A stretch of 45,088 bases of DNA, from positions 1 to 45,088 of the forward strand of contig CAMCSM010000011.1 of the NCBI GenBank assembly GCA_945877805.1, written 5' to 3'. A program made the translations under genes and the position numbers. Within the stretch, counting starts at the first letter, position 1. Every line of letters starts with the position of its first letter. This document shows, piece after piece, positions 31,930-39,735 of this stretch. Source of the DNA: Methylacidiphilum caldifontis (GTDB taxonomy: Bacteria > Verrucomicrobiota > Verrucomicrobiia > Methylacidiphilales > CAMAQI01). A model generated the notes under the pieces. That model had not been told where the DNA came from and did not search any database. It saw nothing but the letters and a program-made list of their open reading frames with translations.

Positions 31930-33318
31930 TCAATGATGGAGAATAGATCGAAAGAAATAGATCCATAGGAGCACGAAAACAAGTAATGCGACAAGCACAA
32001 GGAAAAAATATTTAATCCAAATTTCCTGAAGTGATTTGATCTGCAGCTTCCACTTTTTCTGAAAACGCTTTGACTCCATGCTTTGCCAAAATACAAACAT
32101 TTCATGGGCATTTTGAAACCGATCCTCCGGCCTCTTTTCTAATGATTTTTCAATCATTTTAAATATCGACTCAGGAACTAATTTTTTGATCCTTTTAAAT
32201 GAGGGGATCTCCTGTAAATGAATCCGTTCGTAGGATTGATTTTCACCAATTTCGTAGGGATATTGATTGCTATACAAGATACAGCTCAAAATTCCGGCCG
32301 AATAAACATCAGAAGCCGCCGTTACTATTTTTGCATTTAAACACTGCTCTGGACTCATATAAGGAGGGGTTCCAAAGGTCTCAAGCTCTTGGGTATCCGT
32401 AATGAGATGCTCGTAAGATTTAAGGTTGAGCATTTTAGCTAAACCCAAATCCAAAATTTTTATCTGAAAATCAGGGTAGACTCCAGAGACTAAAATGTTT
32501 TCCGGTTTTAAATCGCGATGGATCACTCCTTGTTGATGAAGATAGCTTAACCCCTTGAGAAATTGATGAAGCAATAGATCGGCAACATCCCATTGATCAT
32601 TTCCGGTAAACTGAGAGCTCACCTCGACCAATGACTTTCCGTTAACATACTCCATCACATAAAATGGAAACCAGGTCCCCTCATCAAACCCGTAGTCTAA
32701 AATTCGGGTCACATTCGGGTGATTCAATTGAATTAAAATCGTCATTTCTTGAAAAAAACGATCGATAATTTTTGCCTTTAACTCAAGATCCTCCGCGACC
32801 TTGTGATGAATCACCTTAATCGCCACCTCTTTTCCTGAAACTTCATCGAGAGCAAGAGCGACGTGACTAAACCCTCCCTCTCCAAGGATTCGCAAGATTC
32901 GATAGCGCTCTTTAATCAATCCTTTGGGAGTCGCAACCGAGGAATCAGGGAGGGGCAAGCTCGCAGTCAATAATTTGTTTTTTTTGAATCTTAACTCTCC
33001 CAAGCCGACAAAAGATAAGGTTTGAGGCATATAAAAAGAGCCCTCTTGAATCTTATCACCATTCTGCAATGTCATCGGAGGCCCAGAAAGCACTGAAAAA
33101 TCGACAAGGAAATCAGCCCCATTAATCTGAATCGAGAGCCAGCGCAAGGGAATAAGAGGGGCGCGAAGCTGAATTCCGGCCTTTTCATCACTCCCCAAAA
33201 CAATATCCTTAAATAATACAGCAGCCCAATTCACAGATAAGGGATAAATCTGCTGATCAATCTCTGAATAAAAAGTAACCTGAATTTGATCAAGAAAAGA
33301 GGTATCTACTAATCCCAT
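31930..33318 (-). CDS. Membrane Ser/Thr protein kinase with N-terminal FHA-like domain
   Basis: A 462-residue Hanks-type kinase. Residues 1-110 form a beta-rich domain (DIVLGSDEKAGIQLRAP, LQNGDKI) resembling a degenerate FHA phosphothreonine-binding module; this is tentative. The kinase spans about 138-410: glycine loop GEGGFSHVAL (146-155), ATP-binding Lys168 in VAIK, catalytic loop HRDLKPEN (267-274), metal-binding DLG (290-292, in place of DFG) and the activation-segment GTPPYMSPEQ. It should be active. A single membrane helix at 437-456 anchors it with a very short tail outside. The start is 7 bp after the stop of a response-regulator gene, so the two probably act together. Confidence 0.9.
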   Translation of the reverse strand: MGLVDTSFLDQIQVTFYSEIDQQIYPLSVNWAAVLFKDIVLGSDEKAGIQLRAPLIPLRWLSIQINGADFLVDFSVLSGPPMTLQNGDKIQEGSFYMPQTLSFVGLGELRFKKNKLLTASLPLPDSSVATPKGLIKERYRILRILGEGGFSHVALALDEVSGKEVAIKVIHHKVAEDLELKAKIIDRFFQEMTILIQLNHPNVTRILDYGFDEGTWFPFYVMEYVNGKSLVEVSSQFTGNDQWDVADLLLHQFLKGLSYLHQQGVIHRDLKPENILVSGVYPDFQIKILDLGLAKMLNLKSYEHLITDTQELETFGTPPYMSPEQCLNAKIVTAASDVYSAGILSCILYSNQYPYEIGENQSYERIHLQEIPSFKRIKKLVPESIFKMIEKSLEKRPEDRFQNAHEMFVFWQSMESKRFQKKWKLQIKSLQEIWIKYFFLVLVALLVFVLLWIYFFRSILHH

Positions 33319-33325
33319 AAAGAGA

Positions 33326-33736
33326 TTATGTAGGGAGATTTAAGGCTCTCATTAAGGCCGCATACATATCGGAGGGACGTACCGATTTACTCACATAACC
33401 ACTTGCGCCCGCTTCGATGGCCGCCTGAAGACGAGCCTCGTCATAGCCCTCCCCTGTAAAAATAACAATCGGCAATGATGCAAATTCTTTTCGAATTTCT
33501 TGCAATATCTGAATGCCATCGCAATTTTCTAAACCCAGATTCAAATCCAAAATAACGGCATCACAGGGATTCGATTGAAGCCAGCCAAGCACGTGAGTCG
33601 CATCGGTAAGTGAGACCCCTTGATGTCCAAATTTTTTGAGATACACACAGAGAAACTCAGTAATTTGAATTTGATCATCAACAATGAGAAAGCGTTTTAC
33701 CTCTTTTTGAAAAACATTCTTAATGGACTCAAACAT
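33326..33736 (-). CDS. Receiver-only response regulator (CheY-like)
   Basis: A 136-residue single receiver domain without output domain. The acid pair Asp20-Asp21 (FLIVDDQ), phosphoacceptor Asp64 (AVILDLNLG), Thr94 (IVIFTGEG) and Lys117 (GYVSKSV) are all present, so it can be phosphorylated. The frame is open farther upstream into the preceding gene, but ATG 33736 is chosen because the receiver fold begins right after and upstream residues are only the shadow of that gene. No histidine kinase is in the window; the adjacent Ser/Thr kinase is the nearest possible partner. Confidence 0.9.
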   Translation of the reverse strand: MFESIKNVFQKEVKRFLIVDDQIQITEFLCVYLKKFGHQGVSLTDATHVLGWLQSNPCDAVILDLNLGLENCDGIQILQEIRKEFASLPIVIFTGEGYDEARLQAAIEAGASGYVSKSVRPSDMYAALMRALNLPT

Positions 33737-33767
33737 GGTGAAAAAATAAAGAATTATCTGAGAAACG

Positions 33768-35117
33768 TCAATTACTAACGGGTACAACGGGAGGAAGATC
33801 CAAACTTTCTTCTGTCTGAATCGTAAGATTTCCAAGACTTGTTGATCCACTCGTTGACCCAGAAGTCTCTGTCGTACTTGAGTTACTAGAACTAGCAGCA
33901 TCGACCGCAACCCCTTTTGAATTACCCACTAGAGCTCCAACGGTTCGATTTACTTGAAACTCATTCAAAGAAACATACCCCATCGCAGAAAAATTTTTAA
34001 TTTGAATCGGTGCGGGGGGATTCTCACCTGAAGCCCATGTCATCGTCAAATAACGACATGGAGTCACAGGAACTTGTATTGAAAACCGATCGGTACTCCC
34101 ATCAAATGGGATCGAGCGATTCATGGCTGTCGATATTTTGGTCTCACCCCCGATCGACTGCACGAGCATTCCTCCCCACTTTTGCCAACCAACCCCAAGC
34201 AGCATCCGAACCCCCTCTGGAATGAAGGATGTCGATATAGGAGCCGGAACCGCCCGATCTTCTTCAAGCGAAATGCTCATCATCCCCTTCTTTTTCTCTG
34301 CAAAAACAGAAAAACGCTCGAGCTGGCGAGTCTCCTTAAGATCGATCACCATCGGCTTTTGATCGAGAGATCCGGCCGATTCAGGACTTTCATCAGTCAT
34401 TTTTGCGAGATTGTCATTCTCGCTTCCATCCGTATTTCGTGCGTATTTTCCAGCAAAATTAACCTGTCCTTTGGGATCTTTATAAAAAGGGCCTGCTTTA
34501 TCTGTAAAACGACTCGACTCGGGACGCTTTACAAGACGAAAAGTAGAGGCATCGCTATCCGTAAACAGATAAAGACTGGAAACCTCTGCAGGCTGTAAAA
34601 GATCGGCCTCTAAGAGCACGTAACGGGTAAAGGAATAAAGCGGTTTTTGAGACTGCTTTTCCTTAAGATCTTGAGCGGAAGCGGCGCGTAAAAGAGGAAC
34701 CCAGGTTTTTGCACCTGGCACTGCCTTTTGATCGCTCGCATAAAGCGTTATTTTTCCTGTTAAACTCTCAGCCGCAATCGAAAAGTTTTGAATTAGTGTC
34801 GGGGAGTCTAAAGAAATTAAATACCACTGCTTCCCTGTCGGAATCGTGCAAAGGGTGGTATCATCCTCATCTAACCAAGCGACCGCACTCAAATCAGGAA
34901 GGTAATAGCGAGTTTCGGGATCAAATTTCTCAAGAATAGTCCCCATATGATAACGAGCCATGTTTTTACTCACGACCGCACTGGACTGTGGAGCCTCTTT
35001 GGGCGATATCATCGTAACTTCTTTGGAGTTAACCGAGGGAGAGGAATTAGAGGCGATCAAGGAGCTAACGGAAAAACTAATTCCAATGCCAATGCCGATC
35101 ACGATAGGAAGCCTCAT
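33768..35117 (-). CDS. Exported protein of unknown function with two similar beta domains
   Basis: About 449 residues. The N-terminus MRLPIVIGIGIGISFSVSSLIASNSS is a signal peptide or anchor. Two regions look alike: IQNFSIAAESLTGKITLYASD (about 115) and LERFSVFAEKKKGMMSISLEED (about 265), both in the style of discoidin/galactose-binding jelly rolls, with conserved tails (CRYLTMTWASGENP). The C-terminus is a low-complexity Ser/Thr/Gly linker (SSSNSSTTETSGSTSGSTS). A TTG at 35180 could extend the frame, but ATG 35117 starts the signal peptide. First gene of the group with the receiver (31 bp) and the kinase, so it could be the sensed or controlled surface component. Family not recognised. Confidence 0.7.
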   Translation of the reverse strand: MRLPIVIGIGIGISFSVSSLIASNSSPSVNSKEVTMISPKEAPQSSAVVSKNMARYHMGTILEKFDPETRYYLPDLSAVAWLDEDDTTLCTIPTGKQWYLISLDSPTLIQNFSIAAESLTGKITLYASDQKAVPGAKTWVPLLRAASAQDLKEKQSQKPLYSFTRYVLLEADLLQPAEVSSLYLFTDSDASTFRLVKRPESSRFTDKAGPFYKDPKGQVNFAGKYARNTDGSENDNLAKMTDESPESAGSLDQKPMVIDLKETRQLERFSVFAEKKKGMMSISLEEDRAVPAPISTSFIPEGVRMLLGVGWQKWGGMLVQSIGGETKISTAMNRSIPFDGSTDRFSIQVPVTPCRYLTMTWASGENPPAPIQIKNFSAMGYVSLNEFQVNRTVGALVGNSKGVAVDAASSSNSSTTETSGSTSGSTSLGNLTIQTEESLDLPPVVPVSN

Positions 35118-35239
35118 AAGAAGACAATACTCCCATTCATAAAAAAATCCAATAATAAACCGGACGAGCCCTGGAAACAAGGCTCATTTGACGTGCGTGT
35201 CGTTTTGATAACGAATAAACTTATTCTGGAGGATCTTTT

Positions 35240-35908
35240 CTACACCCCTCTCGTCATCGGCTCCCAAATGATCTTATGCAATTGCACCTGAAAACGCACC
35301 GGGAGATGATCCTCTAAGATCCATTTTGCCATCGATTGTAAGTCGATCTTTCCAAAGACCGGAGAAACTAAAATCGCTCCTACCCGTTCATTTAATTGAT
35401 GCGTTTCGATCATCCCCTTAAGCCACTCGTAATCTTCACGGCTCCCCATCACAAATTTCAGTTGATCCTTCTTTTGAAGATAGGGAATATTCTCCATCCG
35501 ATTACGCTCCGATTCACCGCTCGAGGGACATTTTAAATCCATGATCACTTTGACCCGAGGGTCGATCTTCGAAATATCATGAGCGCCACTCGTCTCAATG
35601 AGAACCTCATATCCCTCATCACACAAGAGGGACATCAACGGATGTACATTTCGTTGAAGGAGGGGCTCTCCGCCGGTGACCTCAATGAGTGGCGATCCCT
35701 GTTGCTTGGCTACGGATAGGATTTCAGAGAGAGATTTTGATTTTCCTTCAAAAAAAGCATATTCCGTGTCGCAATAACTACAGCGCAGATCGCAACCCAT
35801 GAGCCGAATAAAAAGACAAGGGAGTCCTGCATAAGTGCTCTCCCCTTGGATACTGTAAAAAATCTCGTTGATTTTAAGATTTAATTCCAATCGTTCATCC
35901 GTACTCAT
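35240..35908 (-). CDS. queE: 7-carboxy-7-deazaguanine synthase QueE
   Basis: Radical-SAM enzyme that contracts carboxy-tetrahydropterin to 7-carboxy-7-deazaguanine in queuosine (preQ0) synthesis. The substrate motif EIFYSIQGESTYAGLPCLFIRL precedes the iron-sulfur cluster motif CxxxCxxC with Cys39, Cys43 and Cys46 (GCDLRCSYCDTEY). VTGGEPLLQRN and IETSGAHD follow. At about 222 residues it is typical. ATG 35908 with GAGG just before it is preferred to a TTG at 35944. No queC, queD or queF gene is adjacent and no preQ1 riboswitch is seen upstream. Confidence 0.93.
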   Translation of the reverse strand: MSTDERLELNLKINEIFYSIQGESTYAGLPCLFIRLMGCDLRCSYCDTEYAFFEGKSKSLSEILSVAKQQGSPLIEVTGGEPLLQRNVHPLMSLLCDEGYEVLIETSGAHDISKIDPRVKVIMDLKCPSSGESERNRMENIPYLQKKDQLKFVMGSREDYEWLKGMIETHQLNERVGAILVSPVFGKIDLQSMAKWILEDHLPVRFQVQLHKIIWEPMTRGV

Positions 35909-36016
35909 ATCCTCACAACCTGAAAAATCTTTGTCGCTTATCAATCTAAATAATTAATTAAGATAGAAATTCATCGACTCCAACGATAACATTTACGCAA
36001 ATAACTTGCATTTTAA

Positions 36017-36044
36017 TTGACAGGTCTCAGATAAACGATAGAAA
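36017..36044 (+). promoter_or_regulatory. Candidate promoter of the porin gene
   Basis: A perfect -35 box TTGACA (36017-36022) is followed after 16 bp by TAGAAA (36039-36044), four of six matches to the -10 consensus. It lies 57 bp before the porin ATG, and the hairpin at 36056-36081 would be in the leader. Confidence 0.4.
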
Positions 36045-36055
36045 TTTTAAATCAA

Positions 36056-36081
36056 TTTTGATCTGAGGCTTCAGGTCAAAA
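36056..36081 (+). promoter_or_regulatory. Hairpin in the porin 5' leader
   Basis: TTTTGATCTGA and TCAGGTCAAAA are complementary except for one position (a G-U pair in RNA) around the loop GGCT. No U-run follows, so it is not an intrinsic terminator. It ends 9 bp before the AAGGAAAG ribosome-binding site and could affect mRNA stability or bind a regulator. Confidence 0.4.
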
Positions 36082-36100
36082 ATAATAACGAAAAGGAAAG

Positions 36101-37417
36101 ATGAAGAAAACAGCACTCCGTTCAATAACCCTTCTCACTCTGACTGTATTTATAGCAGCAGGGGAAGCGCAAGCTGAAAATAAAGATCTAAAAAAAGTAC
36201 TCGAAGAACAAGGAATTTACGTTGAGACCTCAAAACCGGGGATTAAGCTCAGTGGTTATGTCGATGCAGGATATAGTTATAATTTTACAAGCCGTAATGC
36301 AGTTCAACCGTTGAGAAGCGGTAATGATGGAGCGAATGCCTCCGAGAATGGAGGAGATTTCAATCTTAATAATTTTAAACTCGTTCTCGAAAAGCCGCTT
36401 CCCGAGGATAACAGTTTATCGGCTGGTTTCCGTGTCGATTTAAACATCGGAGAAGATGCGGCACTCAGAGTCGGTTCGAATGCGAATGACGGCTTAAGTG
36501 CCCTTCAAATTCAGCAGGCTTACGTTAATTTTAATCTTCCAATGGGAAGAGGCTTAGAAGTTAAAGTAGGGCGCTTTGGAGAATTAACGGGGGTCGAATC
36601 TCCAGAAAGACCCGCTAATCTTAATATTACGGGAGGACTCGTCGCCTCTCTTCTTCCAGGGGAACATGTCGGACTCATGGGAACCTACTCACTCTCCGAA
36701 AACTGGACGGTCAACGGAGTCATCGCTAATCCTGCATGGACCACCAACGGAGATGGAACGGAATTCGTCACAGGAACGAACAAAGGAAATAGCGCCATTC
36801 TTACCACTGGATCACTTGAATACCAAAATAACACAAAAAATCTCACGACAAAATGGGTTTATGTCCATAATCCGAATGGAGGCAACGGAATCCTAACCTC
36901 TCCAACAGTCGCTGGAGCAGGAAATCAAGTGGCAAATGAAGGGGAATCCCTTCTTTTCAATCACAATACCTTTTGGTCTCCTTTATGTTGTAAAGACAAA
37001 CTCCTTTTGGGATACAATGCGGCATTTGGTTTTTACGACAACTACGCCAATGCCCCAGTAGGTGTAGCTCCTCGTGAATACAACGAGAGTTATTGGGGAG
37101 TTGCAGGATATGCGAAGTACCTCTTTAACTCTGTCTTCTCTTTAGCTCAACGTGTCGAATACATCCAATCGAATGATGGAGCTAAATTTGGAACTGTCGG
37201 TTCAGCACTGACCCCAACAAACTTAAATGGAAAAAATTCGGAAGCCCTCGGTTTTACGACCACGGCAGGATTTAACCTCTGGGAAAATATGCTTCTCCGC
37301 TTTGAATACCGTGCCGACTTTACCCACATCAATGATAGTGCCGTCACTTCTGCCTCTCGAAATGGGGATGAAACAGTCGCTCATTTAGCCGCAGCACAAG
37401 TTGTCTATAGCTTCTAA
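36101..37417 (+). CDS. Outer membrane beta-barrel porin
   Basis: A 438-residue exported barrel protein. Signal peptide RSITLLTLTVFIAAGEAQA with cleavage near AQA-EN, then a short helical segment (NKDLKKVLEEQGIYVETS), followed by alternating amphipathic strands from GIKLSGYVDAGYSYNF to the end. The last residue is phenylalanine (AAQVVYSF), the usual BAM recognition signal. Segments such as VKVGRFGELTGVESPERPAN resemble verrucomicrobial porins that allow diffusion of small solutes. AAGGAAAG precedes the ATG, one of the few clear Shine-Dalgarno sites here, and a strong terminator follows, suggesting high expression. The substrate is unknown. Confidence 0.85.
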   Translation: MKKTALRSITLLTLTVFIAAGEAQAENKDLKKVLEEQGIYVETSKPGIKLSGYVDAGYSYNFTSRNAVQPLRSGNDGANASENGGDFNLNNFKLVLEKPLPEDNSLSAGFRVDLNIGEDAALRVGSNANDGLSALQIQQAYVNFNLPMGRGLEVKVGRFGELTGVESPERPANLNITGGLVASLLPGEHVGLMGTYSLSENWTVNGVIANPAWTTNGDGTEFVTGTNKGNSAILTTGSLEYQNNTKNLTTKWVYVHNPNGGNGILTSPTVAGAGNQVANEGESLLFNHNTFWSPLCCKDKLLLGYNAAFGFYDNYANAPVGVAPREYNESYWGVAGYAKYLFNSVFSLAQRVEYIQSNDGAKFGTVGSALTPTNLNGKNSEALGFTTTAGFNLWENMLLRFEYRADFTHINDSAVTSASRNGDETVAHLAAAQVVYSF

Positions 37418-37440
37418 TCAATAAGCCTTCCGATAAACAA

Positions 37441-37481
37441 CCCCCCCTTGGAGATTTCTCCAAGGGGGGGATATTTGTTTT
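37441..37481 (+). terminator. Strong intrinsic terminator after the porin gene
   Basis: A perfect 13-bp stem, CCCCCCCTTGGAG (37441-37453) with CTCCAAGGGGGGG (37458-37470), closes an ATTT tetraloop and is followed by ATATTTGTTTT. It lies 23 bp after the porin stop. Confidence 0.85.
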
Positions 37482-37491
37482 AAAAGCATTC

Positions 37492-37622
37492 TCTCACCAA
37501 GCCACGAAAACACGAAGAAATTCAATAAGCCATCCCAGCATCAATGACCAATGAAGCCTGACAAAGAGATCAATGAATTTGGGATTAAATCAAACTTTGT
37601 GTTTTAGTGTCTTAGTGTGAGA
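37492..37622. repeat. Long imperfect inverted repeat (CACTAAGACAC type)
   Basis: The left arm (37492-37517) reads TCTCACCAAGCCACGAAAAC and on to ACGAAG. The right arm (37595-37622) read on the other strand is TCTCACACTAAGACACTAAA and on to ACAAAG. The arms align with one small gap across a loop of about 77 nt. This is the second such element in the window, similar in style to 16822-16958. No gene is seen between the porin terminator and 37716. Confidence 0.6.
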
Positions 37623-37716
37623 TGCATTTTATGCCAGTAATAACCACCTTACCACTCCTCAACCTCCCTTTCATCTGTTCCGATTTTAGACGGCGGTGAG
37701 ATTCCTCGCATCGGGG

Positions 37717-38307
37717 TTAATTGTTTTTTACCAGTCGAATTCTTGCATAAGGATCAAACTCTCCTTCTAGTACCTGATCGATCTCCGAAAAACGTTCTGC
37801 GATGATCTGCAAATCTTTTTCCAGTTCTTGAGGAGTCGAAAAACTAAGCCCTCCGCTTGCTTCACATTGGGGGATTAAATCTAACCTCATCCACCGACAA
37901 GATTCCGCAATGACCCATAAATGAAGCGGGGTCAAGCGTAGCGTTTCCCCTGCCTTCATCGAAAATAGTTCGACCGCGACCTCATGAATTCCCGCCATCG
38001 CAAGCTCGCCTCCCAAAGCGGCCCCCATCCATGCTCGATTGATAGGAATTCCCTCTTGATTCCACTCGTGCGCGAGTCGAGCCCAAGTATTTTGCAATCC
38101 ACAAAAATCAACAAGATGAATTAAATGAGCAAAATAGCGTTGAAGTCTCTCTCGAAACTCTGCCTCTAAAACGATCGGAAGGGACCTCTTCATCTCCTCT
38201 TCAAGATAACAAAATTCAAAGACTGACGTGGGATCCCAAGGAGCCGCCATTCGCCAATTCCAACCCTTTTTTGATACCGATTCCAATCCTAATTGATTCT
38301 TTTTCAT
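37717..38307 (-). CDS. Conserved-looking hypothetical protein
   Basis: Unrecognised soluble protein of about 196 residues, start ATG 38307 with AAGGGA 5-6 bases upstream; the frame continues upstream to 38382 but without support. It begins MKKNQLGLESVSKKGWNWRM. The rest is mostly helical with many aromatic and acidic residues (FRERLQRYFAHLIHLVDFCG, LQNTWARLAHEWNQEGIPIN, LTPLHLWVIAESCRWMRLDL). No signal peptide, membrane helix or known motif is seen. It sits alone between repeat-bearing intergenic regions. Confidence 0.6.
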   Translation of the reverse strand: MKKNQLGLESVSKKGWNWRMAAPWDPTSVFEFCYLEEEMKRSLPIVLEAEFRERLQRYFAHLIHLVDFCGLQNTWARLAHEWNQEGIPINRAWMGAALGGELAMAGIHEVAVELFSMKAGETLRLTPLHLWVIAESCRWMRLDLIPQCEASGGLSFSTPQELEKDLQIIAERFSEIDQVLEGEFDPYARIRLVKNN

Positions 38308-38351
38308 TCTTTTCCCTTGGGAGACAAAGCCCGAGAGGACAAGGATCTGCC

Positions 38352-38422
38352 TCAACTTAAGAAAAAATACAGGATTCACCACGGGGTAACCTCGACCGCT
38401 GTGCCATGGGTCTCAACTTAAG
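38352..38422. repeat. Two copies of TCAACTTAAG with adjoining repeat remnants
   Basis: TCAACTTAAG occurs at 38352-38361 and 38413-38422. The first is followed by CACCACGG about 15 bases later and the second by TTTTTAACCGCC, resembling the start of the inverted-repeat arm at 16822-16958, whose own copy of the decamer is 18 bp away. This points to fragments of one dispersed element. The whole 498-bp gap 38308-38805 contains no convincing gene; short open frames there cover repeats and are not supported. Confidence 0.5.
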
Positions 38423-38567
38423 GAGAAAGAGATTTTTAACCGCCACTCCCTGCGTGATAACGCAATTAAAAACGGAAACCATTTGGAGAGCCGAGGGTAG
38501 GCAACCAGAAGCGGGGGTGAGAAGGGGCTTCGTAGGTTTGAAAAATTCGCCAAGTTTTAAAGTCATT

Positions 38568-38594
38568 GTTAACCACGGTTGGACACGGATTTTA
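38568..38594. repeat. CACGGAT-type repeat fragment
   Basis: The stretch GTTAACCACGGTTGGACACG followed by GATTTT has two spaced ACACGG/CCACGG units, the same style as arms of the other intergenic repeats in this window. It is short and seen once, so assignment to a family is tentative. Confidence 0.35.
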
Positions 38595-38661
38595 TCTTCT
38601 TTCGTCCAAGGACTACAGCAGACCTGCGGAAGGCATTCGAAACAGGGGAAAACCAATTTAA

Positions 38662-38757
38662 GCTATCTGGCTAATGGGCTATCTGGCTAATGGGCTATCT
38701 GGCTAATGGGCTATTGAGCTATCCGGCTATCCGGCTATCCGGCTATTCAGCTATCCT
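38662..38757. repeat. Octanucleotide tandem repeat, 12 units
   Basis: Twelve consecutive 8-bp units all start GCTA. In order they are GCTATCTG and GCTAATGG alternating three times, GCTATTGA, three copies of GCTATCCG, GCTATTCA and GCTATCCT. Thus a 16-bp doublet is amplified first and an 8-bp unit after it. The array ends about 50 bp past the stop of the rnhC gene on the other strand. Period 8 is not coding-like. Confidence 0.9.
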
Positions 38758-38805
38758 AAATGAGCGGAGATAAGTGGTTTAAAAATGATTTTAACAATCT
38801 TCTCA

Positions 38806-39735
38806 TCATAAACCGAGCCCGGGACTTAAACATTCTTGAAAGGTTTTAAAATGAGCTTTGGAAACCGTACGCAATCCCGCCTCCCCATGTTTCGCCGCAA
38901 TCTCCTCCCCCCGTTTCTTAACGGCTCCCGAAGCCCCTTTTAAGAGCTCCACTCCGATCTGTGCTCCCAATTTCTCTAATCCCTCCAAAAAGGCGGCACG
39001 CGCAAGGATCGAAGCGGCGGCGACGGCCAAATCGGACTCGGCCTTGGTCCGTTGCACCATCTTTATTTTTTTTCCACGTTCTTTGAGCTGATTTAAAATC
39101 AACCGTTCATCCGCAAATTGATCCGAAAGGGCTCGAGGGCAATCAGGGACTCTCTCCAATACATTCTCCAAAACTGTGGCATGCCCCCACGCTAAAAGCC
39201 GATTTAAATTCTTAAACTTAAAATATAATTCATTATACTTTTCCGGCCCTAATGAGATCACACTCCATCTTCCTCCCACGATTCGCTTAATCTCCTCTGC
39301 CAGTCCCCTCGCTTTTTGATCGCTCTTAATCAGTTTACTGTCTCGAACTCCCTTGGCGACCAGCTGCTGAACGATTCCTTTATCCACATAGACCGCGGCG
39401 ATCACGAGAGGCCCAAAGAAATCCCCTTTTCCACTCTCATCAATTCCGATGTGGGGCTCATATTGTTCAGGGGATTCATTCGAATGAACGGCTGTTTGGG
39501 GAATCACCCCCGTCACCTCAGGCTCTAACGTGAACTCGATAAATAATTTTGAATCTTTTCCTTGGAGGACTAATTTACCGGATTGATACATTGCCAACGA
39601 AACCCTCCCTTTTGAGGCCCCAAAGTGGGCGTAGGGAATCGTTCGAAACTCATACCCCAAACCTTCTAAGACCTCTTTCAGCTTTTGAATTTGCGTCGGA
39701 TCGAGTTGAAACGTATAGGTAGAAGAGTCAATCAT
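38806..39735 (-). CDS. rnhC: Ribonuclease HIII
   Basis: Endonuclease that cuts RNA in RNA-DNA hybrids. The N-terminal 80 residues form the TBP-like substrate-binding domain typical of HIII (TYTFQLDPTQIQKLKEVLEG, then AHFGASKGRVSLAMYQSGKL). The catalytic domain begins HIGIDESGKGDFFGPLVIAA (D-E-x-G-x-G-D), followed by VRDSKLI and KAESDLAVAAASILARA, giving the acidic active-site residues. The length of about 309 residues is normal. ATG 39735 is chosen; the frame extends to 39783 but this would run deep into mutY. Its start codon overlaps the mutY start codon on the opposite strand. Confidence 0.93.
   Translation of the reverse strand: MIDSSTYTFQLDPTQIQKLKEVLEGLGYEFRTIPYAHFGASKGRVSLAMYQSGKLVLQGKDSKLFIEFTLEPEVTGVIPQTAVHSNESPEQYEPHIGIDESGKGDFFGPLVIAAVYVDKGIVQQLVAKGVRDSKLIKSDQKARGLAEEIKRIVGGRWSVISLGPEKYNELYFKFKNLNRLLAWGHATVLENVLERVPDCPRALSDQFADERLILNQLKERGKKIKMVQRTKAESDLAVAAASILARAAFLEGLEKLGAQIGVELLKGASGAVKKRGEEIAAKHGEAGLRTVSKAHFKTFQECLSPGLGL

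Noticed and set aside
33737-33910. N-terminal extension of the response regulator
   Set aside because: It overlaps the end of the preceding exported-protein gene in another frame and is not like a receiver or membrane domain needed by the family; ATG 33736 explains the protein fully.
35909-36100. preQ1 riboswitch upstream of queE
   Set aside because: No preQ1-type hairpin with A-rich tail could be found in the gap.
38357-38690. Two short overlapping frames on opposite strands in the gap before rnhC
   Set aside because: Both cover TCAACTTAAG and CACGGAT repeat fragments and run towards the octamer array; no protein-like pattern or ribosome-binding site.
38662-38757. Possible CRISPR array
   Set aside because: Units are 8 bp and contiguous without spacers; no cas genes nearby. 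It is a simple tandem repeat.
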